DNA of 64,000 nucleotides from Chloroflexota bacterium. GTDB lineage: Bacteria > Chloroflexota > Anaerolineae > Caldilineales > Caldilineaceae. This document shows positions 55,737 through 63,828 of the stretch, piece by piece; position 1 is the first letter of the stretch; the number at the start of each line of letters is the position of its first letter. The notes under the pieces are model-generated. The model had not been told where the DNA came from, made no database searches, and saw nothing but the letters and a program-made list of their open reading frames with translations. Where the stretch lies: NCBI GenBank assembly GCA_018969295.1, contig JAGWYN010000009.1:62001-126000 (forward strand), read 5' to 3'. The position numbers and the translations under genes were made by a program.

Positions 55737-56939
55737 TTACTGCGCGCCTGGCTGGCTGCCGTCCCACAGGACGAACTCACCGCCAACCACCTGCAGCTGT
55801 ACAAAAGTGGGGTCGATCACGCGCTGTGTCTCCAGGTCGAAGTTGGCCGTCCCGTAGATCACGCTGGGAACATCTTTCAGCTGTGGCAGCGCGTCATGGA
55901 CGCCCTGGCGTGTGGGCCCGCCAATTTCGATCGCTTTGGCGATCAGCTGGATGGTGTCGTAGGCGTGGATTGCGAAGAAGTCTGGTGTTTCGTTGTATTT
56001 GGCCACGTAGGCATCGACCACTGTTTTGACCTGCGGTCGCGGGTCTGACGGCAGGAACTGGCTTTCGGTGTAGACGCCCTCCACTGCATCCCCGCCCAGT
56101 TTCAGAAAGTCTGGGGACAGCAGCGAGCCTGTGCCGACCACGGGCAGTTCAATTCCGGCCTGGCGAAGCTGTTGCACGATGAGTGCGCCGTCTGCCTGGT
56201 AGGCGATCAGCACAATGCCATCGGGATTGGCGTCGCGTGCTTTGGTCAGGGCTGAGCGAAAGTCCTTTTCATCGGCCAGATATGCTTCGGTCGCGACAAT
56301 TTCGGCGCCGAGCTCTTGTGCGCGTGCAGCGTAGAGGTCATAGGTAGTTTTGCCCCAGTCGGTGTTGAGGTGAAAAACAGCCAGCTTTTTCAGCCCCAGG
56401 CCTGTCACCGTGAAGTCGGCCAGGGCCGGGGCGGCCTGCGCCTGGGTGACAGAGTTGCTCCAGGTGTAGGTTCCACCCCCTTTGGTAAAATCAGGGTGAG
56501 AATTGGTGAAACCAAACTGGACCAGCCCACCACGCTGATAGATTGGAGAGGCGGCCATCGAGGCACCGCTGCTGAAATCGCCCAGTTCGACGATGATACG
56601 CGGGTCGGCGACAAATTTTTGTGCCACCACGACGGACTGGGTGGGGTCGCTCTGGGAGTCTTCGAAGATGTACTCGAGAGGGCGCCCGTTGACCCCACCG
56701 GCGCCGTTGATCGCTTCCAGCGCCAGGTCAAAGCCTTTTTTCCACTGCTCTCCGTACCGTGCGTTCTGGCCGGTAAGAGGCCCGCTCACCCCGATGTAGA
56801 TGGGCTCGGCGGCTGCATTTTCGGCGGGCCCCTCCTCAGCGGCGGGGGTGGCGGGTACGACACAGGCTGCCAGCAGCCATATCAGGGCTCCTACGCTCAG
56901 CAAGCGCATCGGATTGGGAAGCTTGGACAAAAAATTCAT
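55737..56939 (-). CDS. Branched-chain amino acid-type ABC substrate-binding lipoprotein (LivK-like)
   Basis: A 400-residue periplasmic-binding-fold type I lipoprotein. The signal peptide ends in ALIWLLAAC. The mature protein starts with IYIGVSGPLTGQNARYGEQWKKG, the usual Peripla_BP_6 opening, followed by GRPLEYIFEDSQSDPTQSV and FFAIHAYDTIQLIAKAIE. It delivers the substrate to the fused LivHM permease. The ATG at 56939 is chosen with AAGGAGAGAG upstream. It is the first gene of the five-gene minus-strand operon (binding protein, UroD-like, LivHM, LivG, LivF). Confidence 0.94.
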   Translation of the reverse strand: MNFLSKLPNPMRLLSVGALIWLLAACVVPATPAAEEGPAENAAAEPIYIGVSGPLTGQNARYGEQWKKGFDLALEAINGAGGVNGRPLEYIFEDSQSDPTQSVVVAQKFVADPRIIVELGDFSSGASMAASPIYQRGGLVQFGFTNSHPDFTKGGGTYTWSNSVTQAQAAPALADFTVTGLGLKKLAVFHLNTDWGKTTYDLYAARAQELGAEIVATEAYLADEKDFRSALTKARDANPDGIVLIAYQADGALIVQQLRQAGIELPVVGTGSLLSPDFLKLGGDAVEGVYTESQFLPSDPRPQVKTVVDAYVAKYNETPDFFAIHAYDTIQLIAKAIEIGGPTRQGVHDALPQLKDVPSVIYGTANFDLETQRVIDPTFVQLQVVGGEFVLWDGSQPGAQ

Positions 56940-57600
56940 GGTGTTCTCTCTCCTTAAAACTTTAGACGTGACATAAAAAATAGACCGAACGGACTGCAGG
57001 CTGCACGGCAGCCGGGCAGGTAGTTTCCCTGGAGGGTTGGCAGCGCACAAGCTGTGGGCAGAGTGGCCCGCTTGTGTGGATCGACGCACTGAGGCTGTCC
57101 ATCTTGAACGGAAGGAGGATCTGCGAACAGTTCAGGGATGCCAGACGTGCTGCTTTGCACGCGTTTGTATTCAGTTGTAAGGACTTTGGTAGGCGAAATT
57201 GGGTGTGTGCGAGCGTTCTACGTCCGAGAGGACGCAAGAGGCTCGCTAGCTACAGCAGGAGGGACAACAGGAGCAGAAGGGGGCAACCGAAGTGATGGCA
57301 GGGCACGCGATGTCGAGCTGCGACAGGCGCACCTCTTGCATTCTCCTGGAGGGTTTTTTCTCTCTGGCAGGCCATGCGGCTTGCCGTTTTAGAATCCGAG
57401 CAGTTTTCATACCATCTCCCTTGCAATGACTTTGCTGCAAGACTCTGCGACGAACAACTGGTTCACCGTGTTCTGTTTGCTGGTTGGGACAAAAGTTTTT
57501 GTACAGCCAGCAATGTTGGCGATATTAGCGCACAAATCCACGTTTGTCAAGCCCCAATTTCGATTTTTGTAGAATTCGTTTTTTCAGCGCGTTTGTGGAT
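56940..57600. other. Intergenic region between divergent operons, no gene seen
   Basis: About 660 bp separating the Liv-type operon (minus) from the monooxygenase leader (plus). Short open frames exist on both strands, but none has a ribosome site or a natural-looking product. The part nearest 57540 is AT-rich and presumably holds the Liv promoter, but no convincing hexamers were picked out. Confidence 0.5.
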
Positions 57601-57630
57601 TTGACATCCCTGCTGGAGGACTGTTATAGT
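57601..57630 (+). promoter_or_regulatory. Strong sigma70-like promoter for the monooxygenase leader
   Basis: TTGACA (57601-57606), 18 bases, TATAGT (57625-57630). The predicted start near 57637 gives a leader of about 320 nt before the first start codon. Confidence 0.65.
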
Positions 57631-57636
57631 CGGCGT

Positions 57637-57957
57637 CATCTAAAAACAGTAATTTTGGGTGATACCCAGATTGAGTTGGATACAAAAACCATGAGACTTG
57701 GCTGGTGGATGGGATTGTGCTGTTGTTGTTGTAGAGGGCGGAGGCAGTGATGCTCTCTACGGCGGCGATGTGCTGGACAATGCCATCGCTGTTGTAACAG
57801 CAAGATTCACACTGCTTCCGCTTTGACACCCAGGCCGGAATGCGGTGTGAACGAAGCAGCGCCAAAGTGCAAGCTGTTCACAATCAAAACGTCACCGCAT
57901 TCTGTGGTGACGTTTTTTGATTGTGTCGTGTGCTTGTCTGCCAGAAAGGACGCTCTC
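57637..57957 (+). promoter_or_regulatory. Structured leader with mutually exclusive terminator/antiterminator (candidate riboswitch)
   Basis: Several hairpins are visible: GTAGAG/CTCTAC (57731-57760), GCGATG/CATCGC (57765-57789), and a 14-bp stem with one bulged T formed by 57806-57819 and 57837-57851. The 3' strand of that stem is also complementary to the terminator: 57838-57847 (GAATGCGGTG) pairs perfectly with 57893-57902 (CACCGCATTC), and 57846-57852 with 57876-57882. Segment 2 can thus pair with segment 1, leaving the terminator free, or with segment 3, destroying it. This is the layout of a riboswitch or attenuator. No known riboswitch class was recognised and no leader peptide is obvious. 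It precedes the monooxygenase operon by 40 nt. Confidence 0.65.
57886..57918 (+). terminator. Intrinsic terminator in the monooxygenase leader
   Basis: Stem CGTCACC (57890-57896) / GGTGACG (57906-57912), 9-nt loop, then six T (57913-57918). Flanking CAATCAAAA and TTTTGATTG can extend the stem. It lies upstream of the coding genes, so it acts as a conditional (attenuator) terminator. Confidence 0.82.
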
Positions 57958-58974
57958 ATGCAACCGAACATCCGGCTGGGTTTTTTGACCCACACCGAGG
58001 GTACGGGGACAGCCTACCAAATTTATCAGGAGACATTGGCGTTGTTTGCAGCGGCCGATGCGCTTGGGTTTGATGTAGGGTGGCTGGCCGAGCACCATTT
58101 CAAACCGGTGGCAGGTCGTCTGCCTTCGTTGTTTCCGTTTTTGGCAGCTGCGGCGCAACGAACGTGTCGGATCCGTTTAGGGGTGGCCACTGTGCTGTTG
58201 CCTTATTCCAACCCGTTCCGTGTGGCGGAGGATGCCGCGGTTGTGGACACATTGAGTGGAGGGCGTTTGGAGCTGGGAGTGGGCAGCGGTCTGGATCCGT
58301 TGGAGTACGATGTTTTTGGGGTGGACTTTGCCTTGCGCCACACGATCACGACTGCTGCGGTGAATCAGTTGCTGCGTGCTTTGCGTGGGGAGCCGTTGGG
58401 GGCCCATGGGCAGGTCTTGGAGCCTCCTGCGCCCTTGCTGGCGGGCCGGCTGTGGCAGGCAGCGATGAGCGAAAGCGGGGCGCAGTATGTGGCGCGTCAG
58501 GGTGCAGGGTTGATCCTGGCGCGCACGGCGTCTGAGAATGGCCGCAGGACCGATGAAAATCAGCTTCCGGTGGCGCAGGCCTATCTGGCGGCCTGGCAAG
58601 AGAGTGCTCCGCCGCGCATTGCTGTCTCGCGAACGGTGGTCACCGCCAAAGACAAGCGTACGGCGTTGGCAAGCATGGAAGTGGGTGTCGCGCGTTTTTT
58701 GCCGCAGATGATCGAGCGGGGGGTGCTGCCCGCTGGCCTGTCGCTCGACGAGTATTGTCGGCAGCTGCATTTTGCCTACGGCCACCCTGACGAAGTAATC
58801 GAATTTCTGGCGGGCGACCGTGTCCTGCCCTATGCCACCGATCTTATTTTGCAGGTCAACCCGGCGACGCCGCCGCTGGAGGAGGCTTTGCGAATTTTGG
58901 AGGAGATCACCGTCCAGATCGCACCGGCTTTCGGCTGGCGGCCTGCCCTTTCATCCATCCAGGAGTCTCTATGA
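57958..58974 (+). CDS. FMN-dependent luciferase-like monooxygenase
   Basis: A 338-residue LLM-class flavin monooxygenase, a TIM barrel that binds FMNH2. The N-terminus IRLGFLTHTEGTG and the block VGWLAEHHFKPVAG (EHH motif) are family marks, followed by IRLGVATVLLPYSNPFRVAEDAAVVD and GRLELGVGSG. With the CMD-domain gene downstream it looks like the KPN_01858-type group that co-occurs with Avi_7170-type CMD proteins, as I recall. The ATG at 57958 has AGAAAGGA upstream. It is the first gene of an operon controlled by the attenuator-like leader. Substrate unknown; sulfur or amine oxidation is plausible. Confidence 0.9.
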   Translation: MQPNIRLGFLTHTEGTGTAYQIYQETLALFAAADALGFDVGWLAEHHFKPVAGRLPSLFPFLAAAAQRTCRIRLGVATVLLPYSNPFRVAEDAAVVDTLSGGRLELGVGSGLDPLEYDVFGVDFALRHTITTAAVNQLLRALRGEPLGAHGQVLEPPAPLLAGRLWQAAMSESGAQYVARQGAGLILARTASENGRRTDENQLPVAQAYLAAWQESAPPRIAVSRTVVTAKDKRTALASMEVGVARFLPQMIERGVLPAGLSLDEYCRQLHFAYGHPDEVIEFLAGDRVLPYATDLILQVNPATPPLEEALRILEEITVQIAPAFGWRPALSSIQESL

Positions 58975-59486
58975 GCCATTTGACGGATTCAGTTGTCCAC
59001 AGTTCACTCCCTGATACGCTCAACGAAATTGGGGTTCTTCGGCGGCGAGAGATTGAGGCACGCATTGTGGGGGCCTATGTGGAGGCGCTGGCCACCGAGT
59101 TTGACCGCGAACGGGTGATACAAATTTTGCGAGAGACCGTTGTTCAGATTGCGCGCCGGCAAGGTGCGGAACGTGCCCTTCAGGTGGGGGACAACTCCTT
59201 GCTGGCTTTTGCAAATTCTGCCGGGGACTGGAGCAAAGGAGACGCGCTGCAGATCGAAATTCTTGAACAGAACGAAGAACAGTATGATTTTAACGTGACT
59301 CGCTGTCGTTATGCCGAAATGTACCAGGCGTTGGGGATGCCCGAGTTGGGGGCCGTCCTTTCCTGCAACCGGGACTTTTCGCTGGTCGAAGGGTTCAACC
59401 CTTCTATTCAACTGGAGCGTGCCCAGACCCTCATGCAGGGGGCGCCCTGTTGCACCTTTCGGTATCGCCGCCGTCAGGCGGTTTGA
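58971..59486 (+). CDS. ATC-hydrolase family protein (L-2-amino-thiazoline-4-carboxylate hydrolase-like)
   Basis: A 171-residue protein matching the C-terminal core of the ATC hydrolase family. This is seen in VTRCRYAEMYQALGMPELGAVLSCNRDFSLVEGFNPSIQ and RAQTLMQGAPCCTFRY, including conserved Cys and the ELGxxLSCxRD motif. The reference enzyme opens a thiazoline ring on the way to L-cysteine. Many members have other or unknown substrates. It overlaps the monooxygenase gene by four bases (ATGA), so the two are coupled, suggesting joint work on a sulfur- or nitrogen-containing heterocycle. Confidence 0.85.
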   Translation: MSHLTDSVVHSSLPDTLNEIGVLRRREIEARIVGAYVEALATEFDRERVIQILRETVVQIARRQGAERALQVGDNSLLAFANSAGDWSKGDALQIEILEQNEEQYDFNVTRCRYAEMYQALGMPELGAVLSCNRDFSLVEGFNPSIQLERAQTLMQGAPCCTFRYRRRQAV

Positions 59487-59548
59487 TGTCATGGCGCTTT
59501 CTGCGCCCAGCCCATCTATTTGTGGTGCATGAAGAAAGGACCGATCGT

Positions 59549-60724
59549 ATGAACCATGTTGTCGCTCCTCCAGGAACCGCTGATTTGGCGACAGAGTCTG
59601 CCCGGAACACTGTGGATCTGCTCGACGCCCTGGCCGGGATTCAGTCTGGCACGGCCTTGGACCAGCTGCGCCGCCGTCGCCCGGAAATTGCCCAGCATAT
59701 TCAGGGCAGCTACGCTGTTTTGCTGCAGCCGGAGGAGGTCAGTGGCCTCAGCCTGGTCGAACGGGGGATGGCTGCGCTGCGCAGCGCAGCGCTGGCGGGC
59801 AGCGGGCCGCTGGTGCATCACTACCGCGAATATCTGATAGCGCAGCAGGCTTCGGCACAGCTGGTGGAAGCTCTGTTGTCCGGCGACACGGAAGCAGAGA
59901 CCCCGCGTGCGCGTGCCATTTTGCGCCATGTGGATCTGCTTACGGAGGCCCCGGGGGCCGCTGCGCCTGCGGATCTGGCGGCTTTGGCCGAGCAAGGGCT
60001 TCGCACTCCGGAGATTGTGACCTTGGCGCAGCTCATCGCCTTTGTCAGCTTTCAAGCCCGAGTCTTGGCCGGGCTTTTGCTGTTGGATGGGCGGCCGGCT
60101 GCGTCTGGCCACAGCCGACACAGCCCATCTGTGGAGAACATTCGGCGGTCGAGCGATTTCACCCTGGACGAATTGGCTTGGGTTGCCTGGCTGGACACGG
60201 TGGATCCTGCGGCAGCGACCCCGCGTCAGCTGGAAGTTTTGGAGGCCAGCCACTCGCGTGCGAGCACCTCTCCCTACTACCTGCTGCTGGTGCACAACGC
60301 GGAGCTGCTTTATCAACGCTCTCTCCTTTTCAATGCGGTCATGTATGGGCGGGAGGGGTTGCCGCGCGCCGAGCGTGAGTTGGCTACGGTGGCTGTCTCG
60401 CGCATCAACGGCTGCCCGTACTGTGCGTCGGTGCATGCTCGGCTGTTTGTACAGTTGACCAAACAGCCGGATGTCATCTATCGGCTCTACGAACAGGGGG
60501 TGGGGGCAGAGCAGCCCCCGCGGCTGCGTGCTCTGGTAGACTTTGCAGCCCGGCTCACCGACGCGCCCGACGCTTTGAACGGGGCGGATCTGCTCCCGCT
60601 GCGTCAAAATGGGCTGAGCGACCTGGAGATTTTGGATCTGATCCATGCGGTTGCCATGTTTGCCTGGGCCAACCGGCTGATGCAGACCTTGGGGGAGCCT
60701 GCGCCACTTTCTGGCGCGGCGTAG
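59549..60724 (+). CDS. CMD-domain protein (AhpD-like, Avi_7170-type)
   Basis: A 391-residue protein with two carboxymuconolactone-decarboxylase-type halves. The first (about 15-190) is degenerate. The second (about 250-380) has the AhpD active-site pattern CPYCASVH (CxxCxxxH) within ATVAVSRINGCPYCASVHARL. Such proteins handle peroxides or act as redox partners of flavin monooxygenases. The ATG at 59549 has AAGAAAGGA upstream; a longer open start is rejected. It is the third gene of the operon, 62 bp after the ATC-hydrolase gene. Confidence 0.85.
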   Translation: MNHVVAPPGTADLATESARNTVDLLDALAGIQSGTALDQLRRRRPEIAQHIQGSYAVLLQPEEVSGLSLVERGMAALRSAALAGSGPLVHHYREYLIAQQASAQLVEALLSGDTEAETPRARAILRHVDLLTEAPGAAAPADLAALAEQGLRTPEIVTLAQLIAFVSFQARVLAGLLLLDGRPAASGHSRHSPSVENIRRSSDFTLDELAWVAWLDTVDPAAATPRQLEVLEASHSRASTSPYYLLLVHNAELLYQRSLLFNAVMYGREGLPRAERELATVAVSRINGCPYCASVHARLFVQLTKQPDVIYRLYEQGVGAEQPPRLRALVDFAARLTDAPDALNGADLLPLRQNGLSDLEILDLIHAVAMFAWANRLMQTLGEPAPLSGAA

Positions 60725-60727
60725 GGC

Positions 60728-62008
60728 ATGCATGTAGATGCTGCCCAATCCAACAGTGTGGGCGAGCTGGCTGTGTTGGAGAGCCTGACCCAGGCGCACG
60801 ACTGGTTGGAAAAGCTGGTCCAATCTATTGTAGAAGGCGTGGTGATTTTCGACGATGTGGGGAGCGTGACCTTTCTCAACGAGAAAGCTGCTGAACTGGC
60901 GGGTGTGGCTGTGGAGGAAGCTGTCGGCCAGCGGGTGGATTTTTTGTTTCCGGCCGCAGACGAAGCAGGCAGCCGGGTTGCGTTGTCGCAGTTTGTGAGT
61001 GGAGGCAAGTATCGGATTCAGCTTCTCAGACCAGGCAAAGCTGCGGAGCGTCCGGTGCGGCTGCCGGGTCAGCTGGCTCGGCGACGGCTGGGTGCAGGGC
61101 AGCTCTCTCGGGAGAGCCTGGCGCTGTTGGAGATTACGGTGATGCGTCTGCCGGCGCCGGTTGTGTACAGGGGCAGGAGCGAACAGGGGGGAGGCAGCGA
61201 TGCTGGAGCGACGTTGGGGCCTGTCGCCAAGGCGTTGCAAACTGCGTTGATTTTGCGCGACATTGGCGAGGAAGAAGCCTTGCGGCAGCTGCGCTCCTAT
61301 TTTCTGGCCAACATCACCCACGAATTTCGTACCCCGCTCAGCACGTGGAACGCCTCGATGGAACTGTTGTTGAACGAAACTGATCTGACTGTGTCTGAGA
61401 TGCGCGAGCTGCTCAAGCCGCTGCATCTCAGCCTGCTCAGCCTGCAGACGCTGATCGAGAACCTGCTTGAAAGCAGCACCATCGAAGCGGGGCGGTTTGT
61501 GTTGCACAAACAACCTGTCGATCTGGAACAGGTCATTGCGGCGGCGGTGCAGATTGTGCGCCCTCTCTTGGAACGGCGGCGCCAGACGCTGGTGCGGCCA
61601 GCACCGGTGCTTCTGCCTTCGCTGGCTGCTGACCCAGCCAGGCTGACCCAGGTACTGGTCAACCTGCTCGGCAATGCAGGCAAATACAGCCCGCCTGGCA
61701 GCACGGTGACGTTGGAGATCGCACTGCGTGTCGGCTGGCTGGCTGTGTCGATCGCTGACCAGGGGCCTGGAATTCCTCCTCGAGATCGCCAGAACTTGTT
61801 CCAGCGCTTTGTGCGTCTGGGCGTCGACACACCTCATCAATACGGCATCGGGCTTGGCCTGCATCTGGTGAAAACCACTGTTGAGGCGCATGGGGGACGT
61901 GTCGGCGTGGATGAGCAAGTGGGGGGCGGTTCGCGGTTCTGGTTCGAGTTGCCGATCGAACCGGAGGATTTGGGAGGTGCGGGCTCCTGGCAGGAGGAAG
62001 CAAGATGA
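60728..62008 (+). CDS. PAS-domain sensor histidine kinase (PhoR-like)
   Basis: A 426-residue soluble sensor kinase. The PAS domain (about 20-130) contains VEGVVIFDDVGSVTFLNEKAAELAG. The HisKA helix has the phospho-His in LANITHEFRTPLSTWNASMELL (about 195-215). HATPase_c has an N box around LTQVLVNLLGNAGKYSPPG, then ADQGPGIPP and GIGLGLHLVKTTVEAHGG. It starts three bases after the CMD gene, so it may be read through from that operon, and it overlaps the response regulator by four bases. With pstS downstream, a PhoR role is likely but not certain. Confidence 0.93.
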   Translation: MHVDAAQSNSVGELAVLESLTQAHDWLEKLVQSIVEGVVIFDDVGSVTFLNEKAAELAGVAVEEAVGQRVDFLFPAADEAGSRVALSQFVSGGKYRIQLLRPGKAAERPVRLPGQLARRRLGAGQLSRESLALLEITVMRLPAPVVYRGRSEQGGGSDAGATLGPVAKALQTALILRDIGEEEALRQLRSYFLANITHEFRTPLSTWNASMELLLNETDLTVSEMRELLKPLHLSLLSLQTLIENLLESSTIEAGRFVLHKQPVDLEQVIAAAVQIVRPLLERRRQTLVRPAPVLLPSLAADPARLTQVLVNLLGNAGKYSPPGSTVTLEIALRVGWLAVSIADQGPGIPPRDRQNLFQRFVRLGVDTPHQYGIGLGLHLVKTTVEAHGGRVGVDEQVGGGSRFWFELPIEPEDLGGAGSWQEEAR

Positions 62009-62679
62009 AGATTTTGGTGGTCGAGGACGACCTGGCGCTGGCGGATGTTCTGGCATTTACGTTGCGCCGCGCTGGGTTTGACGTATTGGCGGTCTACGAT
62101 GGGGGTGCTGCGACAGCCGCCTGGCAGCACGCCCATCCTCATCTGATCATTTTGGATCTGAACTTGCCCTATCTCGACGGCATGGGGCTCTGCCGGGCCA
62201 TCCGCAGCCAGAGCGACGTGCCGATCATCATGCTGACCGCCCGCAGCGGGGATGCCGACGTGGTGCAGGGGTTGGAGGCGGGTGCGGACGACTATGTGGT
62301 CAAACCGTTCAGCCCCAGCCAACTGGTTGCGCGCGTGCGTGCGGTTTTGCGCCGCACCGACACGGCTTTTCTGCCGGTCGAATTGGCTGTGGGCGGCCTG
62401 CGTCTTGACCGTGCGCGCAACGAAGTGCATCGCCTGGGGCTGGGTCCTGTGCATCTCACCCCATTGGAAACGCGCCTGCTGGAAATGCTGATGCTGCATG
62501 CTGGGCAGGCGATGACCACCGATGCGCTGCTCAACGCTGTCTGGGCGGCTGAGGGGGGGGATCGTGCCATGCTCAAGCAGCTGGTCTACCGTTTGCGCAG
62601 CAAGATCGAGCCAGACCCTGCGCGGCCTACGCAGATCGAGACGATCCCTGGCATCGGCTATGCTTTTGTCGTTCGATGA
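62005..62679 (+). CDS. OmpR/PhoB-family response regulator
   Basis: A 224-residue DNA-binding response regulator. Receiver domain: acidic pair in VVEDDLALADVL, phosphoacceptor Asp in LIILDLNLPYLDG (about 51), Thr in MLTARSGD and Lys in DYVVKPFSPSQL. The winged helix has LTPLETRLLEMLMLHAGQ and VYRLRSKIEPDP. It is translationally coupled to the kinase (ATGA) and lies 154 bp upstream of pstS, where repeat elements could be its binding site. Confidence 0.94.
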   Translation: MKILVVEDDLALADVLAFTLRRAGFDVLAVYDGGAATAAWQHAHPHLIILDLNLPYLDGMGLCRAIRSQSDVPIIMLTARSGDADVVQGLEAGADDYVVKPFSPSQLVARVRAVLRRTDTAFLPVELAVGGLRLDRARNEVHRLGLGPVHLTPLETRLLEMLMLHAGQAMTTDALLNAVWAAEGGDRAMLKQLVYRLRSKIEPDPARPTQIETIPGIGYAFVVR

Positions 62680-62733
62680 GTGGGGAGGGGCTGGCCGGCA
62701 GCTGGGGCTCCCTGTCTGATCCAGCTGTTACCA

Positions 62734-62766
62734 TTTTGTAACCTTCACGGCACCTTTTTTGTAACC
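62734..62766 (+). promoter_or_regulatory. Candidate PhoB-type direct repeats upstream of pstS
   Basis: Two identical TTTTGTAACC elements start at 62734 and 62757, 23 bases apart (about two helix turns). A TAGACT -10-like box follows at 62776, nine bases after the second repeat, and no -35 is needed at activated promoters of this type. An extra GTTAC at 62727 faces the first repeat. Confidence 0.45.
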
Positions 62767-62833
62767 GTTGGCAGGTAGACTGGCAGTGAGGGAGTCAATT
62801 GGAACGCAAAACCAGCACTGAAAGGAAGCCTGT

Positions 62834-63817
62834 ATGAGTGTATTGCACAAAATGCTGTTGTGCATTTGGACGTTGTTGGCGGTCTCTGCCTGCTCGAATG
62901 CTGTTGTACAGCCGGGTGCATCCCCTTCTGCTGCACAGACAGATGAACGTGTGGCGATCAGCATTTCGGGGGCGTTTGCCCTGTTTCCGATCGTCACGCT
63001 CTGGACGGAAGCATATGCGGAGCTGCATCCTGGCGTCACGTTTGATGTGCAGGCAGGGGGTGCGGGCAAGGGGATGACGGACATGCTCACCGGTGCTGCC
63101 GACATTGCCATGCTCTCGCGGGAGGCGCGACAACCGGAGCTGGATGAAGGCGCTTTTTTGGTGCCGGTGACGATCGATGCTGTGGTGGGGACTCTCAACG
63201 CCGAAAATCCTCTGGTGGAACAGCTGCTGGCGCGTGGCATCACATCGGAAGAAGCGGGGAAAATCTGGATCAGCGGCGAGATCACGACCTGGGGGGAGCT
63301 CTTGGGGACAGAAAATGCGGAAAGCATCCATGTCTACACGCGGTCGGATTCTGCGGGTGCGGCGGAGATGTGGGCGCAGTTTGCGGGGGGCAAGGCGCAG
63401 GAAGAACTGCTTGGCACTGCGGTCAACGCGGATCCGGGGTTGGCGGAGGCTGTGCGTCAGGATCCGTTGGGGGTGGGGTACAACAACATTGGCTTTGCCT
63501 ACGACCCAGCGACGGGGTTGCCGATCGACGGGTTGCAAGTGATTCCGATCGACCTCAACGCCAATGGGCAGATTGATCCGGAGGAATCGTTTTATCGTGA
63601 GCGAGACCAGCTGACCCAGGCCATTGCGGACCAGGTCTATCCGTTCCCTCCGGCGCGGGTGTTGTATCTGGTGACCAAAGGGGAGCCTTCGCCAGCCATT
63701 CGTGCGTTTTATCGTTGGGTTTTGACGGATGGGCAGGCGCTGGTGGCTGAAGCTGGCTATGTGGCGTTGACGCCTGAACGGCTGCAGGAGGCCCTGGCGC
63801 TGATTGGGGAGGAGTAG
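62834..63817 (+). CDS. pstS: Phosphate ABC transporter substrate-binding protein (PstS-like)
   Basis: A 327-residue exported binding protein of the PstS superfamily. The signal peptide ends in LLAVSACS (lipoprotein Cys at about 20). SISGAFALFPIVTLWTEAYAELHPG and AGGAGKGMTDMLTGAADIAMLSREA are the ligand-loop regions; YTRSDSAGAAEMWAQF corresponds to the phosphate-binding Ser/Arg/Asp segment. It probably delivers phosphate or a related anion to the PstC/PstA permease, which begins downstream. The ATG at 62834 has AAAGGAAG upstream. Confidence 0.88.
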   Translation: MSVLHKMLLCIWTLLAVSACSNAVVQPGASPSAAQTDERVAISISGAFALFPIVTLWTEAYAELHPGVTFDVQAGGAGKGMTDMLTGAADIAMLSREARQPELDEGAFLVPVTIDAVVGTLNAENPLVEQLLARGITSEEAGKIWISGEITTWGELLGTENAESIHVYTRSDSAGAAEMWAQFAGGKAQEELLGTAVNADPGLAEAVRQDPLGVGYNNIGFAYDPATGLPIDGLQVIPIDLNANGQIDPEESFYRERDQLTQAIADQVYPFPPARVLYLVTKGEPSPAIRAFYRWVLTDGQALVAEAGYVALTPERLQEALALIGEE

Positions 63818-63828
63818 GGGTGTCGGTC

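Noticed and set aside
59516..62056. An 846-codon minus-strand frame
   Set aside because: It is antisense to the CMD and histidine-kinase genes, with Arg/Gln/His-rich sequence of no family.
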